A stretch of DNA of 64,000 nt from Solirubrobacterales bacterium (lineage in GTDB: Bacteria; Actinomycetota; Thermoleophilia; Solirubrobacterales; Solirubrobacteraceae). Shown one piece after another: positions 30,739 to 38,258 of the stretch. Numbering within the stretch: the stretch's first letter is position 1; each line of letters begins with the position of its first letter. The notes beneath the pieces were generated by a model that worked only from the letters and a program-made list of their open reading frames with translations, made no database searches and was not told where the DNA came from. Both the position numbers and the translations under genes were made by a program. The DNA is taken from NCBI GenBank assembly GCA_027449125.1, contig DAIDME010000065.1:1-64000 (forward strand), read 5' to 3'.

Positions 30739-32297
30739 GCCTGCCACCGCAACCGCTCGCGGCGCCGGCCCGCTGGCCGGCGCCCTCGTGTGCGCTGGTG
30801 GTGCTCGACGGCTGGGGGCTCGCGCCGGCGGGCCCGGGCAACGCCGTTTCGCTCGCTCGCACGCCGGTGTTCGACGCGCTCTGGACGCGGTATTCGCATA
30901 CGACGCTCACAGCCTGCGGGCTGGCGGTTGGGCTGCCGGACGGGCAGATGGGCAACTCGGAGGTCGGCCATCTGAACCTCGGCGCGGGTGCCGTGATCAT
31001 GCAGGACCTGACCCGCATCGACGCCGCCGTTGCGTCCGGGACGCTGGGCTCGAGCGAGGCGTTGCGGGCGGCCTTCGGCGACCTGCCGGACGGCGGGCGC
31101 CTACATCTGATGGGCCTGGTCTCGGACGGCGGCGTGCACTCGAGCATCGCGCACCTGCGGGCGCTGCTCGAGCTCGCCCGAGAGATGCGTGTCGGGGACC
31201 TGGTGGTGCACGCCTTCACGGACGGGCGCGACACTCCGCCGCAGTCTGGCGCCGGCTTCATCGCGACACTCGAGTCCTGGCTTTCCGAGCTTGGCGTCGG
31301 GCGAGTCGGCAGCGTCGTCGGGCGCTACTACGCCATGGACCGCGACAGCCGCTGGGAGCGCGTGCAGCTGGCGTTCGACCTTCTCGTCCACGGCCGCGCC
31401 GAGCACCGTGCGCAGACCGGTGCGCAGGCGGTCCGAGACGGGTATGAGCGCGGCGAGTCCGACGAGTTCCTGCGCCCCACGCTCGTCGGCGAGGAAACGG
31501 CGATCCGTCCCGGCGACAGTGTCTTTGCCTTCAACTTCCGTCCCGACCGCATGCGCGAGTTGACGCGCGCGCTCGCTGACCACGGTTTCGACGCCATTGA
31601 TCGCGGCGGCGCCCGGCCAGTCGAGCGCTACGCCACGATGACCGCGTACGACGAGCGGTGGGGTTACCCGGTGGCCTTCCGGCCGCAGCGCCCGAGCGTC
31701 ACCCTGCCACAGGTGATCGCCGCGCATGGTGGCCGGCAGCTGCACGTCGCCGAGACCGAGAAGTACCCGCATGTGACGTACTTCTTCGGTGGTGGCGAGG
31801 AGGTCCCGCAGGCGGGCGAGCGACGGGAGCTGGTCGCTTCGCCGCGTGAGGTAGCGACCTACGATCTGAAGCCCGAGATGAGCGCTCCGGAGGCTGCCGC
31901 CGCGTTCGTGCGCGCCTGGCGAGAGGACCGGCCGAGCTTCGGCATCATCAACTTCGCCAACGCCGACATGGTCGGCCACACTGGCGTCATTCCCGCGGCC
32001 GTCGCCGCGGTCGAGACGGTTGACCGCTGCCTGGGTGAGGTGGTGGACGCGGTGGCGCAGAGCGGCGGCGTGCTGGTGCTCACCGCCGACCACGGCAACG
32101 CCGACAACATGCTCGAGCCCGACGGCACGCCGAACACGGCCCACTCGCTGAACCCGGTGCCGCTGATCGTCGTGGCCGCCGGGACGGGTCCGCTGCGCGC
32201 CGGCGGCGTGCTCGCGGACGTGGCGCCGACGATCCTCGAGCTGCTCGGTCACGAGCAGCCTGCCGAGATGACCGGCCGAAGCCTGCTGCACGGCTGA
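30735..32297 (+). CDS. gpmI: 2,3-bisphosphoglycerate-independent phosphoglycerate mutase
   Basis: iPGM interconverts 3- and 2-phosphoglycerate with two Mn ions. The 520 residues begin the conserved core at CALVVLDGWGLAP; the phosphoserine is in MGNSEVGHLNLGAG; metal-site segments include AFTDGRDTPP, GRYYAMDRD, NFANADMVGHTG and LTADHGNADNM. Codons ~9-17 (APARWPAPS) are made by a small CGCT-loop hairpin, an addition in front of the core. It closes the gap-pgk-tpiA-gpmI operon and is followed by the convergent TetR gene. Confidence 0.96.
   Translation: MSLPPQPLAAPARWPAPSCALVVLDGWGLAPAGPGNAVSLARTPVFDALWTRYSHTTLTACGLAVGLPDGQMGNSEVGHLNLGAGAVIMQDLTRIDAAVASGTLGSSEALRAAFGDLPDGGRLHLMGLVSDGGVHSSIAHLRALLELAREMRVGDLVVHAFTDGRDTPPQSGAGFIATLESWLSELGVGRVGSVVGRYYAMDRDSRWERVQLAFDLLVHGRAEHRAQTGAQAVRDGYERGESDEFLRPTLVGEETAIRPGDSVFAFNFRPDRMRELTRALADHGFDAIDRGGARPVERYATMTAYDERWGYPVAFRPQRPSVTLPQVIAAHGGRQLHVAETEKYPHVTYFFGGGEEVPQAGERRELVASPREVATYDLKPEMSAPEAAAAFVRAWREDRPSFGIINFANADMVGHTGVIPAAVAAVETVDRCLGEVVDAVAQSGGVLVLTADHGNADNMLEPDGTPNTAHSLNPVPLIVVAAGTGPLRAGGVLADVAPTILELLGHEQPAEMTGRSLLHG
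30761..30784 (+). repeat. intragenic 10-bp hairpin with CGCT loop (gpmI)
   Basis: The perfect arms 30761-30770 / 30775-30784 flank CGCT, within the N-terminal extension of gpmI before the first conserved strand. It belongs to the CGCT-loop set and is the shortest member. Confidence 0.75.
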
Positions 32298-32322
32298 TGG
32301 GGCGGTTCTGGGCCCGCTGATC

Positions 32323-32964
32323 TCAGGCCCTGAACAACGCGTAGGTGGCCTCCAGCAGCGGCTCTGCCAGCTGCCGCAGGCCGGCTGCGCCACCGGTTCG
32401 CAGACGGTCGCGGATGAGCTCGTCCAGACCGCCCGTGTAGAGCGCGAGCAGCGATCCGGGCAGCGCCCGGACGGAGGCGTCGTCGCCGGCCGCAAGCTGG
32501 TTCAGTGACGCCACCTGTGTCGCCAGCGCACTCAGCAACGAGGCGCGGCTCTCAATCGCTGCGGGCCCGGCCGCCAGAACCTCGACGTGCAGCGTGACGG
32601 CCAGGGCCGGCTCGTCCGCGAGCGCCTCGAGGTAGGCGGTCAGCGAGCGGCGTGTGCGCTCTCGCCAGGGCCGGCTGTCCGCGTCCGTGCCCGCTCGGGC
32701 CATGCGCGCCAGCGCGTACTCCATGGCGTGGTCATAGGCTGCGATGAAGCATGCTTCGCGATCGCTGAACTGCGTGTAGAAGGTGCTGCGTGAGACGGCT
32801 GCCAGCCCGACCACGTCAGCCACGGTGGTCGCCGTGTAGCCGCGCTCGTACACCGAGTGGAGCATCGCCACCAGCAGCCGCTCACGTTGTGAGCGCAGCA
32901 CCTGCTCGCGCGGCAGGCGGTGACGTCCGGGTGGCAGCCGTTCGGGTTTGGGTAGATTGGACAC
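32323..32964 (-). CDS. TetR-family transcriptional regulator
   Basis: The 213-residue protein has an N-terminal TetR helix-turn-helix (LHSVYERGYTATTVADVVGLAAVSRSTFYTQFSDREACFIAAY) at about residues 33-75 and a variable ligand-binding C-terminal half. The ligand is unknown. It is read from GTG 32964 on the minus strand, just after the two-gene ABC exporter on the same strand (54 bp), so it may control that exporter and be partly co-transcribed with it. A candidate operator lies directly upstream of its start. Confidence 0.87.
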   Translation of the reverse strand: MSNLPKPERLPPGRHRLPREQVLRSQRERLLVAMLHSVYERGYTATTVADVVGLAAVSRSTFYTQFSDREACFIAAYDHAMEYALARMARAGTDADSRPWRERTRRSLTAYLEALADEPALAVTLHVEVLAAGPAAIESRASLLSALATQVASLNQLAAGDDASVRALPGSLLALYTGGLDELIRDRLRTGGAAGLRQLAEPLLEATYALFRA

Positions 32965-32970
32965 GCTCCG

Positions 32971-32984
32971 GTACGAGACAGTAC
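32971..32984. promoter_or_regulatory. possible TetR operator
   Basis: gtac-gagaca-gtac lies 6 bp upstream of the TetR start. The symmetry is only 4 bp on each side, but the position fits autoregulation and repression at the end of the ABC operon. Confidence 0.35.
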
Positions 32985-33018
32985 ACAGCGGCCCGGCACG
33001 GGGCTGATGGCGCCGTGG

Positions 33019-33843
33019 TCAGGCGTCGCGGCGCTTGAGCAGCACGGCCGCGATTGCGATCGCGGCGACCGTGTAGCCGCAGAACAGCGCGAAGCCGCCC
33101 CACGGGGAGAAGCTGTTCTGCTGAGCGAGCGCCTGCGCCAGGCCGCTGCTGGCGGTCGATGGCAGGTAGGGCTGAAGCCCGTTCGCGGTCGCGCTCGGCA
33201 GGATGGCGACCAGTCCTGGGAGGACGAAGAACACGCCCACGAACAGCGCGATGCCGCCGGCCGTGCGGCGCACGATCGTGCCCAGGGCGATGCACAGCGC
33301 GCCGGTCGCGGTGGTCACCAGCGCGACCCCGAAGATCGCGCGCAGGGCTGGAGGCGAGCCGAGCGCGACATTCACATGGTGCTCTGAGAAGATCGCCTGG
33401 CCGCCGAGGAAGCCGATGAACGCGGCGACCAGCATGAGCGCGAACGTGACCGCGGAGAACACCGCGAGCTTTGCCCACAGGACCGGCAGCCGTTTCGGGG
33501 CGGCCATGAAGCTCGAGCGGATCATGCCGGTGTGGTACTCGCCGGTGATCGTCATCACGCCGAGGATCGCCACCGCGAGCTGGGCGAGGTGCCAGCCTCC
33601 GAGGCTGTGGTCGATCGCGTTGATCGCCAGCCGCTGCTGGACCGGCAGCTGCGACCAGCGTCCCATCTCGATCGCGGCGATCAGCGGGCCGAGCCCGGCC
33701 TGTGCGACGAACGCCAAGAGCAGGGACCAGCGGGTGGAGCGAAGTGTCCACAGCTTCGTCCACTCGGAGCGGATCACGCGCGGGAGCGTCACGCGCTGCA
33801 CGGCGCGCTCACGCGACAGGTCGGGGCTCGCGGCCGCGCTCAC
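33019..33843 (-). CDS. ABC transporter permease (ABC-2 type)
   Basis: The 274-residue membrane protein starts with the typical cytoplasmic segment VIRSEWTKLWTLRSTRWSLL and has about six helices (for example AVFSAVTFALMLVAAFIGFLGG, GIALFVGVFFVLPGLVAILP), ending LLKRRDA. This matches ABC-2 permeases of actinobacterial drug or lipid exporters. GTG 33843 overlaps the ATPase stop (GTGA) and is chosen over the much longer open frame, which runs antisense-like through the ATPase gene. It partners the ATPase encoded upstream. Confidence 0.85.
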   Translation of the reverse strand: MSAAASPDLSRERAVQRVTLPRVIRSEWTKLWTLRSTRWSLLLAFVAQAGLGPLIAAIEMGRWSQLPVQQRLAINAIDHSLGGWHLAQLAVAILGVMTITGEYHTGMIRSSFMAAPKRLPVLWAKLAVFSAVTFALMLVAAFIGFLGGQAIFSEHHVNVALGSPPALRAIFGVALVTTATGALCIALGTIVRRTAGGIALFVGVFFVLPGLVAILPSATANGLQPYLPSTASSGLAQALAQQNSFSPWGGFALFCGYTVAAIAIAAVLLKRRDA

Positions 33844-34808
33844 GGCTGCTGCTCCCGGTCGGCGAGCGTCGCCACTGGCGCGCGCGGCTGCGCCGCCTCC
33901 GGCTGTGGCTGCTGGTACTCGACGAGGTCCTTGGTGATGCTCATGAAGGCATCCTCGAGCGTCACCTGCAGGGGCGTCAGCTCGTGCAACGCGATTCCGC
34001 CCCGCAGGGCCGCCTCGCCAACCTGCTCCGCGCTCAGGCCGAACACCCGCAGGGCGCCGTCCTCGAGTGGCTCGCAGCGGCCGCCATGCTCGTTGAGGAT
34101 GCCGCTCAGGGTGGCCGACTCGGGCGAGCGTACGCGCACCGGGGCGCCGGCGGAAGCCCGCGCGACGAAGCTCGCAACGTCGGTGTCTGCGACCAGACGG
34201 CCGCGTCCGATCACGATCAGATGATCTGCGGTCTGCTCCATCTCGCTCATCAGGTGCGACGAGAGAAACACGGTGCGACCCTCGGCCGCAAGCCCTTTGA
34301 GTAGGTTGCGGATCCAGCGGATACCCTCGGGATCGAGCCCGTTGGCGGGCTCGTCCAGGACGACCGTCGCCGGGTCGCCGAGCAGCGCCGCGGCGACACC
34401 GAGTCGCTGCCCCATGCCGAGTGAGAAGCTGCCGACGCGCTTGCGCGCGACCGACTCGAGCCCGACCATGGCGACCACCTCGTCCACGCGCCGACGCGGG
34501 ATCCCGTGTGTGTGCGCGAGCGCCAGGAGATGGTTGTATCCGGATCTTCCGGTGTGGACCGCGCGGGCCTCGAGCAGCGCGCCAACCTCGTGCAGCGGCG
34601 CCGTGAGGTCCTGGTAGCTTTGCCCGTTCACGGTCGCTGTCCCGCGCGTGGGGCGGTCGAGCCCGAGGATCAGCCGCATGGTCGTCGACTTGCCGGCGCC
34701 GTTCGGCCCCAGGAAGCCGGTCACGACCCCGGGTTGCACCGTGAATGTGAGATCCTCCACGGCCACCCGTTCGCCGTAGTGCTTGCTCAGCCCGCGAACC
34801 TCGATCAT
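33840..34808 (-). CDS. ABC transporter ATP-binding protein
   Basis: The 322-residue ATPase has Walker A LGPNGAGKSTTM, Q-loop region, signature SFSLGMGQRLGVA, Walker B TVVLDEPANGLDPEG and the H-loop histidine in FLSSHLMSEM. It ends in a DrrA-like C-terminal extension of about 90 residues. ATG 34808 is chosen because a GGGGAG ribosome site precedes it and the domain begins at IEVRGLSKHYGE. It forms a transporter with the overlapping permease gene and is divergent from the COG4280 membrane protein. Confidence 0.9.
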   Translation of the reverse strand: MIEVRGLSKHYGERVAVEDLTFTVQPGVVTGFLGPNGAGKSTTMRLILGLDRPTRGTATVNGQSYQDLTAPLHEVGALLEARAVHTGRSGYNHLLALAHTHGIPRRRVDEVVAMVGLESVARKRVGSFSLGMGQRLGVAAALLGDPATVVLDEPANGLDPEGIRWIRNLLKGLAAEGRTVFLSSHLMSEMEQTADHLIVIGRGRLVADTDVASFVARASAGAPVRVRSPESATLSGILNEHGGRCEPLEDGALRVFGLSAEQVGEAALRGGIALHELTPLQVTLEDAFMSITKDLVEYQQPQPEAAQPRAPVATLADREQQP

Positions 34809-34878
34809 CTCCCCGCACTCTAGTGGTGACGCGCGTGCCGGGGCGGGTTTACTCAACGTTTACGAGCGGGTAACTTCT

Positions 34879-34922
34879 GTGGCGGGGTGCGGATGCCAGC
34901 ATCCCGAGTGGCGCACCGCCAC
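34879..34922 (+). promoter_or_regulatory. structured 5' leader of the COG4280 gene
   Basis: gtggcggggtgc (34879-34890) pairs with gcaccgccac (34913-34922) with a 2-nt bulge, enclosing a second hairpin ggatg-ccag-catcc (34891-34904). It lies 39 bp before the start of the downstream gene. It may be a cis-acting RNA or an operator; I do not recognise a known riboswitch. Confidence 0.45.
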
Positions 34923-34960
34923 ACTCCGCGACCACCACCAAGGAGCACGATCGGCTGACT

Positions 34961-35725
34961 ATGAACGGAACTCAGGCTGGATTGATCATCGCCGTGTTCA
35001 TCGCCTGCGCGGTGGAGACGACTGAGGCGCTGACGATCGTGATGGCGGTTGGCGTCACGCGCAGCTGGCGCTCTGCGCTGATCGGGGTCGGTGTGGCGCT
35101 GCTGGCGCTCGCGGCGATCACGGCGGCGCTGGGTCCCGCGCTGACGGCACTCCCGATCAACGTGCTGCGCGGCGTTGTGGGTGGGCTGCTGCTCGTCTTC
35201 GGCCTGCAGTGGCTGCGCAAGGCGATCCTGAGGGCCGGCGGGCTCAAGTCCATGCACGACGAGAGCGCCGCCTACGCGCAGGAGTCACGGGCGGCCGGCG
35301 ACGCCGGTGCGGTCGCGTCCGGCATCGACCCTTACGCCTTCCTGGTCGCCTTCAAGGGGACACTGCTCGAGGGGCTGGAGGTCGTCTTCATCGCGCTGAC
35401 GTTCGGCTCCAACCAGAAGAACGTGCCGCTTGCCGCCGCTGCCGCGCTGGTGGCGGTTTTGGTCGTTGTGGGCGTCGGGGTGATGGTCCGCGCCCCGCTG
35501 GCGAGGGTGCCCGAGAATTCGCTGAAGTTCGCGGTCGGAGTGATGCTCACGTCGTTTGGGACCTTCTGGGGTGGGGAGGGAGTGCACGCGCACTGGCCCG
35601 GCGGTGAGGTCGCGTTGCCTTTCCTGATCGCCGGATACCTGCTGTTCGCGTTGCTCACGGTCGCGGCGCTGCGGCGCCTGCAGGCGGCGCACGCCGGTGT
35701 CAGCTCGCGGACGGCGCGCGCGTGA
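34961..35725 (+). CDS. COG4280-type integral membrane protein
   Basis: The 254-residue protein has about seven helices and an internal repeat: each half carries a glutamate-containing segment, CAVETTEALTIVMAVGVTR and KGTLLEGLEVVFIALTFG, both with E-x(3-4)-E spacing. Repeated acidic motifs of this kind occur in small cation transporters, so a metal or proton exchange role is possible but unproven. A charged loop (HDESAAYAQESRAAGD) separates the halves. Its stop overlaps the start of the next small gene. The structured leader upstream could regulate it. Confidence 0.75.
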   Translation: MNGTQAGLIIAVFIACAVETTEALTIVMAVGVTRSWRSALIGVGVALLALAAITAALGPALTALPINVLRGVVGGLLLVFGLQWLRKAILRAGGLKSMHDESAAYAQESRAAGDAGAVASGIDPYAFLVAFKGTLLEGLEVVFIALTFGSNQKNVPLAAAAALVAVLVVVGVGVMVRAPLARVPENSLKFAVGVMLTSFGTFWGGEGVHAHWPGGEVALPFLIAGYLLFALLTVAALRRLQAAHAGVSSRTARA

Positions 35726-35925
35726 GCCGTGTGAAGGCACTCATCAGGTTCCTATGGGACTTCGTGATCGGCGACGATTGGCGCATCGCGCTGGCGGTGC
35801 TGCTCGCGCTGGCCGTGACCCTGATCGTCTCCGGCTCCAGCCTCGCCGTGTGGTGGCTGCTGCCGCTCGTCGTGGTGGTGATCCTCAGCATCTCGGTTTG
35901 GGATGTGGCGCGCAGGAGTCGCTGA
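35722..35925 (+). CDS. small membrane protein, unknown
   Basis: The 67-residue protein has two adjacent helices (WRIALAVLLALAVTLIVSGSS, VWWLLPLVVVVILSISVW) between basic ends. GTG 35722 overlaps the stop of the COG4280 gene (GTGA), so it is probably a co-translated accessory protein. No family is recognised. Confidence 0.7.
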   Translation: MSRVKALIRFLWDFVIGDDWRIALAVLLALAVTLIVSGSSLAVWWLLPLVVVVILSISVWDVARRSR

Positions 35926-35952
35926 GGTCTGACCGGCGAGCAGGGCGGCGGC

Positions 35953-36831
35953 TTGCGTCACAATCTGGGTGTGGGCGGTTACTTCACCGACGCTTCCATG
36001 ATTCGCCGGGTCCACCGTGAGCAGGTCCTGGCGATCTCCGGCGCGCGGGCGCTGCTGATGCAGGCCGCGCACCCTGTTGCCTTTGCCGGGTTCTTCATGT
36101 CCACCGGCTCGCTGGAGGATCCCTACGCGCGTCTTCACCGCACCGCGCGTGTGCTCGACACGATCATCTTTGGCGAGCGCGACGCCGCCGATCGCGTCAC
36201 GGCCGTCGTCAGACGAGTCCACAGTCGTACGCGGGGTGCGCTTCCGTACCCGGCCGGCAAGTTCCCGGCCGGGACGCCGTGGGCGGCTGACGATCCGGCG
36301 TTGATGCTGTGGATTCTCGCGACCCTGGCCGACTCCGGGACGCTGGTCTACGAGCGCTACGTGGGTTCGCTCAGCGAGCGCCGGCGGGACGCCTACTGGC
36401 GCGACTGGCGCACGGTCGGGCGCCTGTTCGGCCTTGGCGGTGGCGACATGCCGGAGCGGCACGCCGACCTGCGCCGGTACATGCGTGAGATGCTCGCCGG
36501 CGATGTCCTGCACGTCTCGGCCGAGGCACGGCAGCTCGGCATCGATGTCGTACTGCGCCCTCCCGTTCCTGCCAGGGCCAAGCCGCTGCTCGAGGCCGCG
36601 AACTTCACGGTGATTGGCCTGCTCCCCGCTCGCATCCGCCGAGGCTACGGGCTGGGCTGGGATCCGCTTCGGGCGCTGGCTCTGCGTGTCGGCGCGGAGT
36701 CGGCGCGCCGGGCGGTCGTGCCGGTCCTGCCGCGTCGCGTCCGCTTCCGCTCCTCCGCCCCGCTCGCCGGGCAGCCGGCGGGGCTCGGTCGGCCGGCTGG
36801 GCTCGGTCGGCCGGCTGCTCGCGCGAGCTAG
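35953..36831 (+). CDS. MpaB/Lcp-like (DUF2236) oxygenase-family protein
   Basis: The 292-residue protein matches the DUF2236 family, which includes MpaB and the haem b rubber oxygenase Lcp. Family features: VHREQVLAISGARALLMQAAHPVAFAGFF, DPYARLHRTARVLDTIIFG, HSRTRGALPYPAG, and LWILATLADSGTLVYERYVG. The histidine of QAAHPV is a likely haem-linked residue. The substrate is unknown. The TTG start at 35953 is uncertain; GTG 35971 is possible. The C-terminus ends in a perfect 18-bp tandem duplication (36781-36816), giving AGLGRPAGLGRPA. Confidence 0.82.
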   Translation: MRHNLGVGGYFTDASMIRRVHREQVLAISGARALLMQAAHPVAFAGFFMSTGSLEDPYARLHRTARVLDTIIFGERDAADRVTAVVRRVHSRTRGALPYPAGKFPAGTPWAADDPALMLWILATLADSGTLVYERYVGSLSERRRDAYWRDWRTVGRLFGLGGGDMPERHADLRRYMREMLAGDVLHVSAEARQLGIDVVLRPPVPARAKPLLEAANFTVIGLLPARIRRGYGLGWDPLRALALRVGAESARRAVVPVLPRRVRFRSSAPLAGQPAGLGRPAGLGRPAARAS

Positions 36832-36870
36832 CCGGTCGCGGCCGCCCAGCTCCGACCGCCACCGTTGACC

Positions 36871-36990
36871 GGCTTCGGCCCCCAAAGCTCGCGCTCGCAG
36901 CCTGGTTTGGGGGTTCGAGGCGCTGGGAGAGCCCGAAACCCCCAAAGCTCGCCTGAGCCCTCCGGTTTGGGGGTTCGAGGCGCTTCTCTG
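36871..36990. repeat. two tandem 60-bp REP-like units
   Basis: The strings cccccaaagctcgc (36879 and 36939) and ggtttgggggttcgaggcgct (36904 and 36964) each occur twice with an exact 60-bp period. Within each unit cccccaaa and tttggggg can pair, making an 8-bp hairpin. The region is intergenic, between the MpaB-like gene and tRNA-Gly. It resembles a repetitive extragenic palindrome array with two copies. Confidence 0.75.
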
Positions 36991-37096
36991 CGCGGCCCGG
37001 CCTGCCTCGGCCGCCCATGTGCCTGGCTCGGCCGCCCACGGGCCGCGCACGGGCCGCCCGGCCCGTGCGCGGCGCCCACGAATCCACTCCCCGGGA

Positions 37097-37169
37097 AGCG
37101 GGCGACGGGGTTCGAACCCGCGACCTTCGGCTTGGGAAGCCGACGCTCTACCAACTGAGCTACACCCGC
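37097..37169 (-). tRNA. tRNA-Gly(CCC)
   Basis: The reverse strand folds as a tRNA: acceptor GCGGGTG / CGCCCGC, D-arm with AGCTCAGTTGGTAGAGC, anticodon stem TCGGC / GCCGA with loop TTCCCAA (anticodon CCC), and T-arm GCGGG-TTCGAAC-CCCGT. The CCA end is not encoded. The REP-like array lies just downstream of its 3' end. Confidence 0.95.
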
Positions 37170-37227
37170 AGCAGGCCCCATTCTATGGTGCGCCGCAGCA
37201 TCGCGAACTCCGGCTAATCTGTGAGCG

Positions 37228-37782
37228 ATGCGCAGGTACCTGGTGCCGAGTGTCGTGTCGGCGGTCGTGGTCGCGCTGCTGGCGGTGCTCGCCTTCGGCG
37301 TGTCCGTCAACGGCGCCGGCAACGCGCTGGCTGCCAGGGTGGCCCGGGGGCAGAGGCCGCCGGCGCCCAATGACACCGTCCGTCTGCAGCTGCTTGGCAG
37401 CTCTCGCCGTGAGAGCCTCAGCCAGCTGCGCGGGAAGGTCGTGATGCTCAACGTGTTCGCCGGCTGGTGCGTCGCCTGCCAGGACGAGACGCCGCTGCTG
37501 CGCCGCGCGCAGCGCCTGCTGCTCGCGCACGGCGGCGAGCTTGTCGGCATGACGTATCAGGACTCCAGCACCGACGCGGCCGGCTACATGCGCCGCTACC
37601 ACCTGAGCTATCCCGTGCTCCTGGACCCGGGGGACACCTTCGTCGGGCCCTACGGCGTCAACGGTGTGCCCGAGACGTTCATCATCGGCCGCAACGGCCG
37701 CATCCTCGCCGCTCGCACCTTCCAGCTGTCAGGTACGTGGGTCAGCCGCACGCTCGACCGTGTGCTTGGACTGAAGGCATGA
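37228..37782 (+). CDS. TlpA/CcmG-like membrane-anchored thioredoxin
   Basis: The 184-residue protein has an N-terminal membrane anchor (VPSVVSAVVVALLAVLAFGVSV) and an extracytoplasmic thioredoxin domain: KVVMLNVFAGWCVACQDETPLL with the redox pair CVAC, and the cis-Pro region GVNGVPETFIIGRNGRI. The GVPE signature is typical of CcmG/ResA-type reductants of apocytochrome c. The stop overlaps the start of the CcmH-like gene, so the pair should act together in cytochrome c maturation. Confidence 0.87.
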   Translation: MRRYLVPSVVSAVVVALLAVLAFGVSVNGAGNALAARVARGQRPPAPNDTVRLQLLGSSRRESLSQLRGKVVMLNVFAGWCVACQDETPLLRRAQRLLLAHGGELVGMTYQDSSTDAAGYMRRYHLSYPVLLDPGDTFVGPYGVNGVPETFIIGRNGRILAARTFQLSGTWVSRTLDRVLGLKA

Positions 37783-38246
37783 CCGCGCGGCGTCTGATCG
37801 CGCTCGTCGCTGCGTTGGCGCTATCAGGCGCGCTGGCGGGCACCGCCGCCGCCGCGGTCCCGAGCTATACGGCGGCCCTCTCACAGTTCATGTGCGTCTC
37901 CTGTCACGAGCCGCTCGAGCTGGTGGACTCACCCCAGGCGATCTCCGAGCAGCAGTACATGCGCGGCCTTCTGGCCAAGGGCCTGGACATGTCTCAGGTG
38001 AAGGCCGGCATGGTCGCCCAGTACGGCCCAGCCGTGCTGGCCCAGCCGCCCGCCCGCGGCTTCAACCTGACCGTCTACGTGCTGCCACCGCTGATCTTCC
38101 TCGGCGGCCTGGCGTTGCTCGCATTGACGCTGCCCAAGTGGCGCGCACGGTCGCGCCGCGCCGCCGCGCTGATGCTGCCGGTCGCGGAGCCGCTGGCAGG
38201 CCCCGACTCGCAGCGGCTCGACTCCGAGCTCGAGCGCTTCATCTGA
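37779..38246 (+). CDS. ccmH: CcmH-like cytochrome c maturation protein
   Basis: The 155-residue protein has a signal peptide (RRLIALVAALALSGALAGTAAAA), a CcmH-like domain with the redox motif FMCVSCHEPL (C39, C42; family form RCxxC), and a C-terminal membrane anchor (VYVLPPLIFLGGLALLALTL). In Ccm systems CcmH reduces the haem-binding cysteines of apocytochrome c. It overlaps the CcmG-like gene by 4 bp. The remaining ccm genes of this window (ccmE, ccmF) are 6.5 kb away, so the locus is split; ccmABCD are not seen. Confidence 0.8.
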   Translation: MTARRLIALVAALALSGALAGTAAAAVPSYTAALSQFMCVSCHEPLELVDSPQAISEQQYMRGLLAKGLDMSQVKAGMVAQYGPAVLAQPPARGFNLTVYVLPPLIFLGGLALLALTLPKWRARSRRAAALMLPVAEPLAGPDSQRLDSELERFI

Positions 38247-38258
38247 GACCCGCGCCAC

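Noticed and set aside
33844-34818. Long N-terminal extension of the ABC permease
   Set aside because: It is an out-of-frame shadow of the ATPase gene; the GTGA overlap at 33840-33843 marks the real start.
34879-34922. yybP-ykoY manganese riboswitch
   Set aside because: The nested stem does not show the conserved loop sequences of that riboswitch class.
36871-36990. CRISPR array
   Set aside because: Only two tandem units, with internal symmetry and near-identical spacers, and no cas genes.
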